A stretch of DNA of 64,000 bases, taken from contig CAJUDY010000019.1 of assembly GCA_910584945.1 (NCBI GenBank), positions 4,724-68,723 of the forward strand, given 5' to 3'. The position numbers and the translations under genes were made by a program. Shown here piece by piece: positions 44,561-54,020 of this stretch (position 1 is its first letter; each line of letters begins with the position of its first letter). The notes beneath the pieces were generated by a model. The model was not told where the DNA came from and did no database searches. It saw only the letters and a program-made list of their open reading frames with translations. Origin of the DNA: an uncultured Lachnospiraceae bacterium. GTDB taxonomy: Bacteria > Bacillota > Clostridia > Lachnospirales > Lachnospiraceae.

Positions 44561-45985
44561 CTATCTGCAGTCTCTGTGAGACCGATAGTTCCCTTTGATG
44601 TCTTCTCCTTCCACCGTCACCCGGTACTGGTCCTCTTTCGGATAGTATCTGGTGCTGAAAACATCCTGGCCTTCGTTCATGAATACCTCCACGCAGGAGA
44701 CGTCCGCCAGCACCCGAATTCTTGATACCTCCGGCACTTCCCGGCCCCGGCGGGTTCTTCCCGCGCCAAGCTTTGGATCTTGAAATTCCATCCAGAAAAT
44801 CTTCTTCTGACGATCCCAATGAAGGAGAAGCCCGGAAGCGATGGTGATCCGGACGTCCCGCCCCCCGTTCTCTACTTCCAGCTCATAGCAGGAATCTGTC
44901 TGCTTTTGAAATCCTCCTGTAAAACGCTCTTCCTGATTCCACCAGGCGGCAAGCTCCCTGACCGGATTCTGACAGAGCACCCCGTCCTTTACCGATAATT
45001 CCCGGGGCAGCGTCAGCACATGCTGCCAGCCGTAATCTACGGTTGGATTCGTATAGTCCTTTACATCCGGAAGCCCCATCCAGCCAATCTGAATCCGCCT
45101 CCCGTCGCCGCTTAAGAAGGTCTGGGGCGCGTAAAAATCAAAGCCTCCGTCCAGCTCCCGAAAATTGTCCGGCGTCCCGGCGCTTCGAAAGTCTCCGTCC
45201 AGAAAGCAGGTCACGCTCTGGTACAGATTCTGATAGCGCAGGCCTTTTGCCTCCACTCCCTGAGGGGAAATGGCAAACACGGTCTTTCCGTCCAGCTCAA
45301 AGAGATCCGGACATTCCCACATATACCCGAAGGCTTCCTTCGATTCCAGACAGCGGACAAAGCGAAAGTGCCTCCGGTCTTCGGAAGAAAAAAGCAGCGC
45401 CACGCCTTTGTTCTTCCTGGTCCTTGCACCCTGGATCATATAGTAGATCCCGTCCTGCTTCCACACCTTGGGGTCCCGCACATGGAGCGTCATCTCCTCC
45501 GGATAATCCGCCGCCGTCATAAGAAGCTCTTTTTTCTCCGCCTGCATTCCGTCCCGGCTCACAGCCAGCACGGTGTTGGACTCTCTGCCGGTGCACACAT
45601 AATCATAATCCCCCGCATGTTTGACATTCCCGGTATAGTAGAGATACAGTCCGTCCTCCTCCGCCAGAGCGGACCCGGAATAGACTCCATGGCAATCGAA
45701 GGGCTGATCCGGGCTGAGGGGCGCGCCCTGATACTCCCAGTGAAGCAGATCCCTGCTGACCGCGTGCCCCCAGAACTTCAGTCCTCCCTCTGCCCCGAAG
45801 GGCGCGAACTGATAAAAGGCATGATAGACGCCCTGGTACTCACACAGACCATTGGGATCATTCAGCCACCCGACCGGCGGAGCAATATGAAGCTTGGGCC
45901 TCCATGGGTCTTCTTTCCCGGCCCTGCTTTTTCGCCGAACCTCATCCGCCACCAGTTGATTCCATAACTTATGCAGCACATTCAT
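44561..45985 (-). CDS. scrB: Sucrose-6-phosphate hydrolase (GH32)
   Basis: 474 residues, cytoplasmic. Catalytic motifs: GWLNDPNGLCEY (nucleophile Asp), LHVRDPKVW and MWECPDLF (acid/base Glu). It splits sucrose-6-phosphate made by the downstream PTS into glucose-6-phosphate and fructose. It is a paralogue of the GH32 at 30137, which serves the ABC system. An operator-like palindrome lies 34-45 bases upstream. Confidence 0.92.
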   Translation of the reverse strand: MNVLHKLWNQLVADEVRRKSRAGKEDPWRPKLHIAPPVGWLNDPNGLCEYQGVYHAFYQFAPFGAEGGLKFWGHAVSRDLLHWEYQGAPLSPDQPFDCHGVYSGSALAEEDGLYLYYTGNVKHAGDYDYVCTGRESNTVLAVSRDGMQAEKKELLMTAADYPEEMTLHVRDPKVWKQDGIYYMIQGARTRKNKGVALLFSSEDRRHFRFVRCLESKEAFGYMWECPDLFELDGKTVFAISPQGVEAKGLRYQNLYQSVTCFLDGDFRSAGTPDNFRELDGGFDFYAPQTFLSGDGRRIQIGWMGLPDVKDYTNPTVDYGWQHVLTLPRELSVKDGVLCQNPVRELAAWWNQEERFTGGFQKQTDSCYELEVENGGRDVRITIASGLLLHWDRQKKIFWMEFQDPKLGAGRTRRGREVPEVSRIRVLADVSCVEVFMNEGQDVFSTRYYPKEDQYRVTVEGEDIKGNYRSHRDCR

Positions 45986-46018
45986 TGTCCCGCCTCCACT
46001 TCATTCCGCAATTCTGTG

Positions 46019-46030
46019 AATACGTATTCG
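46019..46030. promoter_or_regulatory. Sucrose-operon operator GAATACGTATTC (site 1)
   Basis: A perfect 12-bp palindrome in the 92-base gap between the LacI gene and the GH32 gene. An identical site lies upstream of the LacI gene, so the regulator probably binds both. Confidence 0.75.
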
Positions 46031-46077
46031 CAGAACTCCTTAGAATAGGGATGCCATCCTGTGGTATCCCTTGCTTC

Positions 46078-47061
46078 TTATTTTTTCGAGCTTCCTCTGC
46101 ACACCAGCGTCGCTTTCAGAGCCCGGTTCTCCGCAGTTTCACACCGCTTTGGTTCTTCGATCTTCCGGATCAGTCTCCTCATCGCCCAGGCCGCCATCTC
46201 CTCGTTTGGCTGAGACACACTGGACAGTCTGGGAAATACGTATTCACACATATACGTATTGTCGAATCCCACCAGACCGGCCTGTTCCGGTATCCGGACG
46301 CCCATTCGCTGCAAGATCCCCAGCATCTGTACGGCCCGTCTGTCATTGTAGGCGAAGATTCCGGTTCTTCCCCGTTCCTGATGAAAATATACCTTCAACG
46401 CCGCTGCCACCGCCGCTTCTTCCTTGCTGGCGATCACCGTAAGCTTCTGTTCAAACTCCGGGTCATGCTTTTTTAATTCCTCCGCAAAGCCCTGGTATTT
46501 GACATCCCTGGTCGTTCCAAAAAAGAGATATTCCTCGTAGCCTTCCTCCCACAGATGCCTGCCCACCTGGGCTCCCGCTTCCCTGTGGGACACGTAGACG
46601 CAGTCCATCCCCTCTACCTGTCTGGTAATGACGACCGTCGGGATGCTAAGCCGCCGGATCTGTGTGTTCCACTGATCCGAGCGCTCGTCCACCGGCACCG
46701 CGATCAGTCCGTCCACCCGATATCTCTGGACCACTGCCAGACTCTCCCTCTCCTGCTCCGGATCATAATTGGAGTTAAAAAGGATCAGGCTGTATCCGCT
46801 CTTTCTCGCCTCCTGCTCCAGATATTTGACCAGATCTGCAAAAAAGGCGTTGGAAATATCGGTCAGCACCACCCCGATCAGATGAGTTCTGCTTCCCACC
46901 AGACTCTGGGCGATGATATTCGGCTGGAATTCATGTTCTCTGGCGCATGCAAGCACCCGTTCACGGATCTGGGGATTCACCGCCGTGTTCCCATTCAGCA
47001 CCCGGGAAACCGTCGGCTGGGAGACGCCGGTCAGCTTCGCAATCTCTGTCATCGTGATCAT
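46078..47061 (-). CDS. scrR: LacI-family repressor of the sucrose PTS operon
   Basis: 327 residues. The helix-turn-helix is MTEIAKLTGVSQPTVSRVLN, and the effector domain includes LVGSRTHLIGVVLTDISNAF, TGIFAYNDRRAVQMLGILQR and GLVGFDNTYMCEYVFPRLSS. It heads the scrR-GH32-PTS gene set and likely responds to sucrose-6-phosphate or fructose. The start ATG 47061 follows GGAGG. Two further ATACGTAT matches lie inside its coding region (46234-46262). Confidence 0.9.
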   Translation of the reverse strand: MITMTEIAKLTGVSQPTVSRVLNGNTAVNPQIRERVLACAREHEFQPNIIAQSLVGSRTHLIGVVLTDISNAFFADLVKYLEQEARKSGYSLILFNSNYDPEQERESLAVVQRYRVDGLIAVPVDERSDQWNTQIRRLSIPTVVITRQVEGMDCVYVSHREAGAQVGRHLWEEGYEEYLFFGTTRDVKYQGFAEELKKHDPEFEQKLTVIASKEEAAVAAALKVYFHQERGRTGIFAYNDRRAVQMLGILQRMGVRIPEQAGLVGFDNTYMCEYVFPRLSSVSQPNEEMAAWAMRRLIRKIEEPKRCETAENRALKATLVCRGSSKK

Positions 47062-47079
47062 TGTGGTCCTCCGTGTTGT

Positions 47080-47091
47080 GAATACGTATTC
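47080..47091. promoter_or_regulatory. Sucrose-operon operator GAATACGTATTC (site 2)
   Basis: Identical to site 1 and located 19 bases upstream of the LacI start. A half-site (AAATACGT) follows about 30 bases further. It suggests autoregulation. Confidence 0.75.
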
Positions 47092-47252
47092 TCAACTTGT
47101 TTCTATCCTAACACATCGCAGGAAATACGTCAACTGGTACATAGTCCTAATTTCTTCCCACCAATTTTGTGCAGATTTAACAAAAACAGTTGACAGCCTA
47201 TTCCGGCTGTTTTATGCTTAGAAAAACGGGCGTGAGACGGGGGCAGCTTTTC

Positions 47253-49103
47253 ATGAAAATCACCAATCTGGACATCCACAACTTTAAATCAATCCACCAT
47301 ATGCACCTTCAGGATATCGAGAACGCCCTGATTCTGGTCGGGCAGAACAATACCGGAAAGACCACGGTGCTGGACGCCATCCGCGCGGTGGGCGGAGATT
47401 ATGAGATCGGTCCGGAGGATTTCGGGGAAGACGGAGCGAATATCGAGATTCACCTGTCTCTTGCGTTTACCGGGGACGATTTAAAGCTTCTCCACCAGAA
47501 GGGAATCGTCAGCCAGTACCACCGATGGGACGCCTGGCTTGCGGATTTTCAGAAGAAGCTTCCCTCCTTCCAGGACGGAACCCTGACTTTCACCATGACT
47601 GCCAACGTAAGCGGCCGCATCCGCTTAAAGGACGGCTATATCAAGCATAACCCATATATACGGGAAGTCTTTCCCAAGATCTATCACGTGGACACCGAGC
47701 GCCGCTTAGAGCAGCTGCAGAGCGATCTCCTTCTCCTGCAGGAGGATGAGATTCTCCAGAAGATGCGCTCCGGTTCCTGTATGTTCGACCAGGTCAAGAA
47801 GTGCAACCACTGCTTCACATGCATCGGACTGATCGAGAAGAAACGGCCCGGGGAGCTTGACGCCTTCGAGACCTCGAAGCTTTTGGACTATAAGCTCTAC
47901 CAACTCAATCTGGACGCCTTCGCCCGAAAAGTCAACGAAAGCTTCAAGCGAAACGGCGGCCGGGAAGAAATCCTCTATTCCATGAACCGGGATGTGGAGA
48001 AGATCCTTCAGGTAACCACGGAAATCTGGCATCCGGCCCAGCGGCTCATCCGCCCCATTTCCCGCATGGGAAAGGGCATGCGCTCCATCTATCTTTTCTC
48101 CCTTTTGGAGGCCTATACCCAAATTGAAGAGAATCTGCCCAGCATCATCATGATCGAAGACCCGGAGATCTTTCTCCATCCAAGGCTTCAGAAGGTGTCC
48201 GGCAAGATCCTCTACCGGCTTTCCCGCAAGAACCAGGTGATCTTCACCACCCACTCGCCCAATCTGCTGCCTAATTTCAGCAGTCGGCAGATCCGGCAGA
48301 TCGTGATTGAAAAGGACGGCTCCTCGGGCGTTCGGGAAAAGACGGACATCAGCGCCATCCTGGACGATCTCGGCTATACTGCAGGGGATCTGATGAACGT
48401 CAATTTCGTATTTATTGTAGAGGGAAAGCAGGATAAGAGCCGCCTGCCTCTTCTGCTTCAGAAGTATTATTCCGAAACGACCGACGCCCAGGGAGAACTC
48501 TTCCGGATTGCCATCATCACCACCAACAGTTGTACCAACATCAAGACCTATGCCAACTTAAAGTATATGAACCAGATCTATCTCAGGGACCAGTTTCTGA
48601 TGATCCGGGACAGCGACGGCAAAGATCCCTGCGTCCTGGGCCGGCAGCTCTGCCGCTATTACGAGGAGCGCAATCTGGAAGATCTGGATAAGCTTCCAAG
48701 GGTCCGTCCGGAGAATGTGCTGATCCTCAAGTACTATTCTTTCGAAAATTATTTCCTGAATCCCAGGGTCATGACCCAGCTTGGCGTTCTTCCTTATGAA
48801 GAAGCCTTTTATGAGATTTTTCTGGAAAAATGGAAGGAATACCTGCACCGCATCACCAGCGGGAAGCATTTAAGAGAGATCCTCGGCCGGGATTTTGAGA
48901 CCGCCTCGGACGTCAGAGAACACATGGAAGAGATCAAGATCTATCTCAGAGGCCACAATCTGTTCGATCTGTTCTATGGCAGATACAAAGAAACGGAAAC
49001 CGACCTCTTAAAGCGCTATCTGGAGCTGGCGCCCCGGGAGGATTTCCAGGATATCCTGGAAGCCCTGGAGCGGTTCCCGTACTTTGAGAGCAGAAGCATG
49101 TAG
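47253..49103 (+). CDS. OLD-like protein: ABC-type ATPase fused to TOPRIM domain
   Basis: 616 residues from ATG 47253. Walker A: LILVGQNNTGKTTVLDAI. A signature-like PISRMGKGMRSIYLFSLLEA precedes Walker B IIMIEDPEIFLHPRL and the H-loop FTTHSPNLL. The C-terminal TOPRIM-like nuclease part has VFIVEGKQDKSRLPLLL and MIRDSDGKDP. A Cys cluster (CNHCFTC) interrupts the ATPase arm. OLD-family proteins act in phage defence or DNA repair. There is no UvrD-like helicase or reverse transcriptase partner, so it stands alone. Confidence 0.85.
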   Translation: MKITNLDIHNFKSIHHMHLQDIENALILVGQNNTGKTTVLDAIRAVGGDYEIGPEDFGEDGANIEIHLSLAFTGDDLKLLHQKGIVSQYHRWDAWLADFQKKLPSFQDGTLTFTMTANVSGRIRLKDGYIKHNPYIREVFPKIYHVDTERRLEQLQSDLLLLQEDEILQKMRSGSCMFDQVKKCNHCFTCIGLIEKKRPGELDAFETSKLLDYKLYQLNLDAFARKVNESFKRNGGREEILYSMNRDVEKILQVTTEIWHPAQRLIRPISRMGKGMRSIYLFSLLEAYTQIEENLPSIIMIEDPEIFLHPRLQKVSGKILYRLSRKNQVIFTTHSPNLLPNFSSRQIRQIVIEKDGSSGVREKTDISAILDDLGYTAGDLMNVNFVFIVEGKQDKSRLPLLLQKYYSETTDAQGELFRIAIITTNSCTNIKTYANLKYMNQIYLRDQFLMIRDSDGKDPCVLGRQLCRYYEERNLEDLDKLPRVRPENVLILKYYSFENYFLNPRVMTQLGVLPYEEAFYEIFLEKWKEYLHRITSGKHLREILGRDFETASDVREHMEEIKIYLRGHNLFDLFYGRYKETETDLLKRYLELAPREDFQDILEALERFPYFESRSM

Positions 49104-49110
49104 AGAAAGG

Positions 49111-49635
49111 TCACATCATTCCTGCAAGCGCCACGCTGGCGGCAATCCCGGCGAAAGTGCTCACAAGCGCTCCCGCAAGGGTCCACCGGGTCTTTGTGAC
49201 TTTTGCAGTCAGGAAATAGACGCTCATGGTGTAAAAGACCGTCTCCGTACATCCCATCATGATGGACGCAGTCAGCCCGATGTAAGAGTCCGTCCCGTAA
49301 GATTTGTAGAGATCAAGGGCCAGAGAGGTGGCGGCCGAGGAGGAAAACAGGCGGATGATCGACAGAGGGATCAACTGAACCGGAAAATGCAGAAGCTTGG
49401 CGACTCCGGTCAGATATTCCGCCACAAAATCCAGGAAACCGGACGCCCGCAGCATCCCCACTGCCGCCATCAGTCCCACCAGTGTGGGCAGGATCTTCCC
49501 TACCGTCCGTATCCCGTCCGCTGCGCCCGTGACGAACTCATCATAGACATGTACTTTTTCCGTCAGCCCATAGGCGATGATGTAAAATATCGTAAGGGGG
49601 ATGATAAAGTCAGAAATATAATAAAAGAAAGTCAT
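49111..49635 (-). CDS. spmB: Spore maturation protein B
   Basis: 174 residues, membrane protein. FYYISDFIIPLTIFYIIAYG, GIRTVGKILPTLVGLMAAVG, LFSSSAATSLALDL and SIMMGCTETVFYTMSVYF match SpmB (nucleoside-recognition/Gate domain). In Bacillus SpmA and SpmB together help dehydrate the spore core. spmA normally precedes it, but no such gene is present here. The start ATG 49635 is chosen over GTG 49647; neither has a strong ribosome site. Confidence 0.9.
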   Translation of the reverse strand: MTFFYYISDFIIPLTIFYIIAYGLTEKVHVYDEFVTGAADGIRTVGKILPTLVGLMAAVGMLRASGFLDFVAEYLTGVAKLLHFPVQLIPLSIIRLFSSSAATSLALDLYKSYGTDSYIGLTASIMMGCTETVFYTMSVYFLTAKVTKTRWTLAGALVSTFAGIAASVALAGMM

Positions 49636-49733
49636 TACAGCCTGCACCCGGACGTGTTTGTATTTATTTTATGCAAAGAAGAGGGTAACTATGCAGTTGA
49701 TAAAATACAAGAAAAAAGGAGGTTGCACGACAT

Positions 49734-50771
49734 ATGTTATCATTTGAAAGCGATTATGTAGAAGGCGCCCACGAGCAGATCTTAAGACGCCTGGCCGAGA
49801 CCAATCTGGAGCAGTTATCCGGATACGGATGTGATCCTTACTGTGAAAGCGCCAAAAAGAAGATCCGGGAAGCCTGCGGCTGTCCCGGGGCAGATATCTA
49901 TTTTCTGGTAGGCGGCACCCAAACGAATCTGACCGTCATCGACGGACTCCTGGCTCCTTATGAGGGCGTGATCGCCGCCGAAAGCGGGCATGTCAGCGTC
50001 CATGAGGCCGGCGCTATCGAATACACCGGACATAAAGTGCTCACACTCCCGCAGCATCAGGGAAAGATCCATGCGGACGAACTGGAGACATATCTTCGCA
50101 CCTTCTGGGAGGATGAAAATCACGAACACATGGTATATCCCGGTATGGTGTACATCTCTCACCCGACGGAATACGGAACCTTGTACAGCCGGGCAGAGCT
50201 TGAGAATCTCTCCGCCATCTGCGAAGCCCATCAGATTCCGCTGTACATGGACGGCGCGAGACTGGGATACGGGCTTATGAGCCGCCAGACTGACGTCACC
50301 CTGTTTGATGTGGCCCGCTGCTGCCACGCCTTTTACATCGGCGGAACCAAGGTCGGCGCTTTGTGCGGAGAAGCCGTCGTCTTCCCCCGCCGCAGCGCAC
50401 CAAAGCATTTTCTGACCATCATCAAACAGCACGGCGCACTGCTGGCCAAAGGACGCCTGCTGGGCATCCAGTTCGACGCCCTGTTCACCGATGATTTGTA
50501 CTTCAAGATCAGCCGCCATGCCATCGACATGGCAGAGTTCTTAAAGAAAGGGCTTCGGGAATGCGGTATCCATTTCCATCTGGAGTCTCCCACCAACCAG
50601 CAGTTTGTTCTCTTTAGGGATGAGGATCTGGACCGCCTGAAAAAACATGCGGCCCTTAGCTTCTGGGAAAAGCCTGACGAGGATCACACCATCGTGAGGC
50701 TTGCCACAAGCTGGGCCACAAAAGAAGCGGATATTCTGACATTCATTAAGATATTAAAAGAAATCCTTTAG
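49734..50771 (+). CDS. Threonine aldolase family PLP enzyme
   Basis: 345 residues. The PLP Lys lies in AFYIGGTKVGALCGEAVVF. Other typical stretches are YFLVGGTQTNLTVIDGLL, GHVSVHEAGAIEYTGHKVL and PLYMDGARLGYGL. It cleaves L-threonine or allo-threonine to glycine and acetaldehyde, or acts on a related beta-hydroxy amino acid. The start follows AAGGAGG. Its 3' end overlaps the convergent kinase gene by 18 bases. Confidence 0.9.
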   Translation: MLSFESDYVEGAHEQILRRLAETNLEQLSGYGCDPYCESAKKKIREACGCPGADIYFLVGGTQTNLTVIDGLLAPYEGVIAAESGHVSVHEAGAIEYTGHKVLTLPQHQGKIHADELETYLRTFWEDENHEHMVYPGMVYISHPTEYGTLYSRAELENLSAICEAHQIPLYMDGARLGYGLMSRQTDVTLFDVARCCHAFYIGGTKVGALCGEAVVFPRRSAPKHFLTIIKQHGALLAKGRLLGIQFDALFTDDLYFKISRHAIDMAEFLKKGLRECGIHFHLESPTNQQFVLFRDEDLDRLKKHAALSFWEKPDEDHTIVRLATSWATKEADILTFIKILKEIL

Positions 50772-52604
50772 AACCTCATTCACTTTCTCAAGATCAAAGG
50801 GTTTTGCGATGTGCCCGTTCATACCGGCGGCAAAGGCCTCTTTTCGGTCTTCTTCAAAGGCATTGGCCGTCAGGGCCACAATCGGAATCGACCGAAGATC
50901 CGGACGCTCCAAAGCCCGGATCTTCCTGGTCGCCTCATACCCGTTCATCTTAGGCATCTGGATATCCATCAGGATCAGATCATAGTATCCCGGCGGCGAC
51001 GCACACACCATCTCCACCCCTTCCAGTCCGTCCCCGGCACACTCCACCAGGAAGCCCTCTTCCATCAGAAGCGTCTTTGCCACTTCCTGATTCAACGGAT
51101 TGTCTTCTATAAGAAGCAGTCTCCTCTCCTCAAATCTGCCCTTATCTTTTACTGGAGCGCCCGGAAGGTCTTCTTCCTTTGCTGTTTTCAGCTGAAACCG
51201 AACCACGAACTCCGTGCCCTCTCCCTTTTTGCTGTATACCTCAATCGTCCCGCCCTGCAGTTCCACCAGTTGACGGGTGATGGCAAGACCGAGGCCTGTC
51301 CCCTGGACGCCGCTCTCCGTGGCGCTTTTCTCCCGTTCAAAGACGCCAAAGATATGCTCTTGAAATTCCTCACTCATACCGATTCCCGTGTCCCGTACCC
51401 GCATACTCAAAGACACTTGTCCCTCGTCATATCCCGTCTCACGTATTTCATACAAGACATTTCCGCCAGGCATGGTATATTCCAGCGCGTTGGATAGAAG
51501 ATTCATGGCGATCTGTTTCATCCGAAGACTGTCACACAGAACGAAGGAATGCTTCATCCGGTCCAGCCGCACTTCAAAGGAAAGTCCTTTTTCCTCCATT
51601 TTGGGCCGAAAGAGCTGCTCGGTCTCCCGGGCAGAGACCAGAATATCGCAGGGCGCAAGTTCCAGCTCCAGATTTCCTCTTTCCAGTCTCGCCATATCCA
51701 ATACATCATTGATCAGCCTGCGCAGATGATTGCTGGCCCGCTCCACTTTATGGAGGTATTCCATTACCTGTCTTTCATCCCCCGCATGATCTCTGGCAAG
51801 ACGAATAAACCCCACGATGGCGTTCATGGGTGTCTGGATATCATGAGAAATATTGAACAGGAAGGAAGCTTTTGCCTTACTGGCAACTTCTGCGTTGTGA
51901 AGCGCATCTACCAGAATCTCTTTCTGCTCATTCTGGCGCTCTACGATCTCATTCACCCGCCGGAACATCCTTCTGGAAGTAAAAAACGCAAGAACCGTGA
52001 ATAAAAGCACGGCCAACGGCACGAAAGCTTTGAGCTTCTGATAGGTATGATACTGATGCTCCGCCTCGAACTCGATACCCAACACGCCGACGATCTCTTT
52101 TTGATCATACAGCGGCAGATAGCAGATAAAAATGTCGCCCCAGCTTGTATGGACGATCTCGTCCGGATAGACCTTCTCGCCGCCAAGCGCCCGGTCCATC
52201 TCCTGATAGATCTCTTCCTCGATCAGATCTCCGGGATAACGGAAGTCCTCGCTGTCCGGACTGAGACCATCCACCACATAGATATATTTGCCGTCATCGG
52301 TCTTTTTTGCCGTATAAAGATACATCACTCCGGTTGCTTCTCTGATGGAGCGAAACACCTGGTGGAGCATCTGATATTCCACCGCGTTCATGTCTTCCTT
52401 GGTCTCCAGGCTGGAAAACGCGGACAAATCCAGCTGACTCCCCAGATACTCGTGAATATATTCTACCCGCTCTCTCAGGCTGGTCTTCATATCGCGGTAG
52501 GTCACTGTGTAGGACACTGCAAAACAACTCAAAGCTACCGCCGCCACAAACACAGCCAAAAGCATGGATACCTGCAGATCCACTCGGTAATCGAGCTTTT
52601 TCAT
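50754..52604 (-). CDS. Hybrid sensor histidine kinase with C-terminal receiver
   Basis: 616 residues. Two membrane helices (VSMLLAVFVAAVALSCFAVS and FVPLAVLLFTVLAFFTS) flank a ~160-residue extracellular CACHE-like sensor. Then come the H-box FLFNISHDIQTPMNAI, N-box MNLLSNALEYT, G1 DTGIGM and G2 GTGLGLAI, and a receiver domain with LLLIEDNPLN, phospho-Asp in LILMDIQMPKMNG and KPFD. No output regulator is adjacent. The start ATG 52604 follows AAGGAG. It converges on the aldolase gene. Confidence 0.92.
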   Translation of the reverse strand: MKKLDYRVDLQVSMLLAVFVAAVALSCFAVSYTVTYRDMKTSLRERVEYIHEYLGSQLDLSAFSSLETKEDMNAVEYQMLHQVFRSIREATGVMYLYTAKKTDDGKYIYVVDGLSPDSEDFRYPGDLIEEEIYQEMDRALGGEKVYPDEIVHTSWGDIFICYLPLYDQKEIVGVLGIEFEAEHQYHTYQKLKAFVPLAVLLFTVLAFFTSRRMFRRVNEIVERQNEQKEILVDALHNAEVASKAKASFLFNISHDIQTPMNAIVGFIRLARDHAGDERQVMEYLHKVERASNHLRRLINDVLDMARLERGNLELELAPCDILVSARETEQLFRPKMEEKGLSFEVRLDRMKHSFVLCDSLRMKQIAMNLLSNALEYTMPGGNVLYEIRETGYDEGQVSLSMRVRDTGIGMSEEFQEHIFGVFEREKSATESGVQGTGLGLAITRQLVELQGGTIEVYSKKGEGTEFVVRFQLKTAKEEDLPGAPVKDKGRFEERRLLLIEDNPLNQEVAKTLLMEEGFLVECAGDGLEGVEMVCASPPGYYDLILMDIQMPKMNGYEATRKIRALERPDLRSIPIVALTANAFEEDRKEAFAAGMNGHIAKPFDLEKVNEVLKDFF

Positions 52605-52673
52605 CGCTTTTGTCTCCTTGTAGTCAGGCTCTCTCTTTTTATCAATCATATCATAATTTCCCGCGTTTATCAA

Positions 52674-53993
52674 TTATTCCTGGCTTTTCCATTGAAGGAT
52701 CTTTATCAGCTTCTCTTTCACCTTCCCCTCATCTCCTTCTTCCGTGGGCAGATAATATCTGCGGCCATCAAGGCTCTCGGGCAGACATTTCATCCGGGAG
52801 AGCTTCTCTTCGGTATCATGGGCGTATACATAGTCTTTTCCATAGTTCAGTTCTTTCATCAGTCCGGTGGGCGCATTGCAGATCTGCAAAGGCACCGGTT
52901 CCGCCGGGAGTTCCCGCACGTCTTTTTTGCAGGCTTCACAGGCCATATAGAGAGCGTTGGACTTGGAGGCCATGGACAGGTAGACCACCGCGTGGGTCAG
53001 ATGTACATCGCACTCCGGCATACCAAGGAAATGACAGGCCTGATAGACGGACACGGCAAGAGGCAGCGCCTGGGAGTCCGCCATCCCCACATCCTCACTG
53101 GCAAAGCGCACCAGTCTCCGGGCAATGTACAGGGGCTCTTCCCCGCCGTCCAGCATCCGGCACAGCCAGTAAACCGCCGCGTCCGGGTCACTGTTCCTCA
53201 TGGACTTGTGGAGCGCCGATATGAGGTTATAGTGTTCTTCTCCGTTCTTGTCATAGAGCAGCGACCGCCGGTTCATGCACTGGGCGAGCACTTCATCGTT
53301 CACGCGGATCTTCCCGGCCTCGTCCATCTCCCCGTTCAGCACGGCCATTTCCAGGGTGTTGAGAGCGGTTCTGGCGTCTCCGTTGGCAAAGCGGGCGATC
53401 ATTTTCAGATGCATTTCTTCTATCGAGATTTCCATGCTGCCCAGGCCTTTGGAGCTTGTGAGGGCATGATTTAAAAGTTCCTTCAGATCTTCCTCCTCCA
53501 GCGCTTTTAACACGAAGACTTTACAGCGGGACAGAAGCGCGGAGTTAATCTCAAAGGACGGATTTTCCGTGGTGGCGCCCACCAGGATGATGCTTCCTTT
53601 TTCTACATAGGGGAGGAAGGCGTCCTGCTGAGCTTTATTGAAACGGTGGATCTCATCCGCGAAGAGCAGGGTCTCCATCCCCATCCGGCGGTTTTGCTCC
53701 GCCTCCGCCATCACTTCTTTGATTTCTTTGATCCCGCTGGTCACGGCGCTGAATTCCACGAAGGAGGCCTGGGTCCGTTCCGCGATGATCCTGGCCAGCG
53801 TGGTCTTCCCCACCCCGGGCGGTCCCCAGAAGATCATGGAAGAGATCTGGTCTTTATCAATCAGCTGGCGGAGGATCTTGCCTTTACCCAGGAGGTGTTT
53901 CTGGCCTACGTATTCTTCCAGTGTCGTGGGGCGCAGACGGCTGGCAAGGGGGGCGGTTTTTTCACGGTTGTCAAACAGGGTTAGTTGTTCCAT
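52674..53993 (-). CDS. rarA: Replication-associated recombination protein A (RarA/MgsA)
   Basis: 439 residues. AAA+ ATPase related to clamp loaders: Walker A in IFWGPPGVGKTTLARIIAE, Walker B in LLFADEIHRFNKAQQDAFLP, sensor 1 in VGATTENPSFEINSALLSRC, then the C-terminal MgsA domain (CMNRRSLLYDKNGEEHYNLI, DAAVYWLCRMLDGGEEPLYI). It acts at stalled replication forks. The start ATG 53993 has GGAG ten bases upstream. Confidence 0.95.
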   Translation of the reverse strand: MEQLTLFDNREKTAPLASRLRPTTLEEYVGQKHLLGKGKILRQLIDKDQISSMIFWGPPGVGKTTLARIIAERTQASFVEFSAVTSGIKEIKEVMAEAEQNRRMGMETLLFADEIHRFNKAQQDAFLPYVEKGSIILVGATTENPSFEINSALLSRCKVFVLKALEEEDLKELLNHALTSSKGLGSMEISIEEMHLKMIARFANGDARTALNTLEMAVLNGEMDEAGKIRVNDEVLAQCMNRRSLLYDKNGEEHYNLISALHKSMRNSDPDAAVYWLCRMLDGGEEPLYIARRLVRFASEDVGMADSQALPLAVSVYQACHFLGMPECDVHLTHAVVYLSMASKSNALYMACEACKKDVRELPAEPVPLQICNAPTGLMKELNYGKDYVYAHDTEEKLSRMKCLPESLDGRRYYLPTEEGDEGKVKEKLIKILQWKSQE

Positions 53994-54020
53994 ATGGGAT
54001 AGACTCCTTCTTTCATCCGG

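Noticed and set aside
47253..49103. Gabija defence system
   Set aside because: A GajB/UvrD-like helicase gene would be needed next to the ATPase; the neighbours are a regulator and spmB.
52047..53474. 475-residue plus-strand ORF
   Set aside because: Antisense to the histidine kinase and rarA genes, both of which carry full motif sets.
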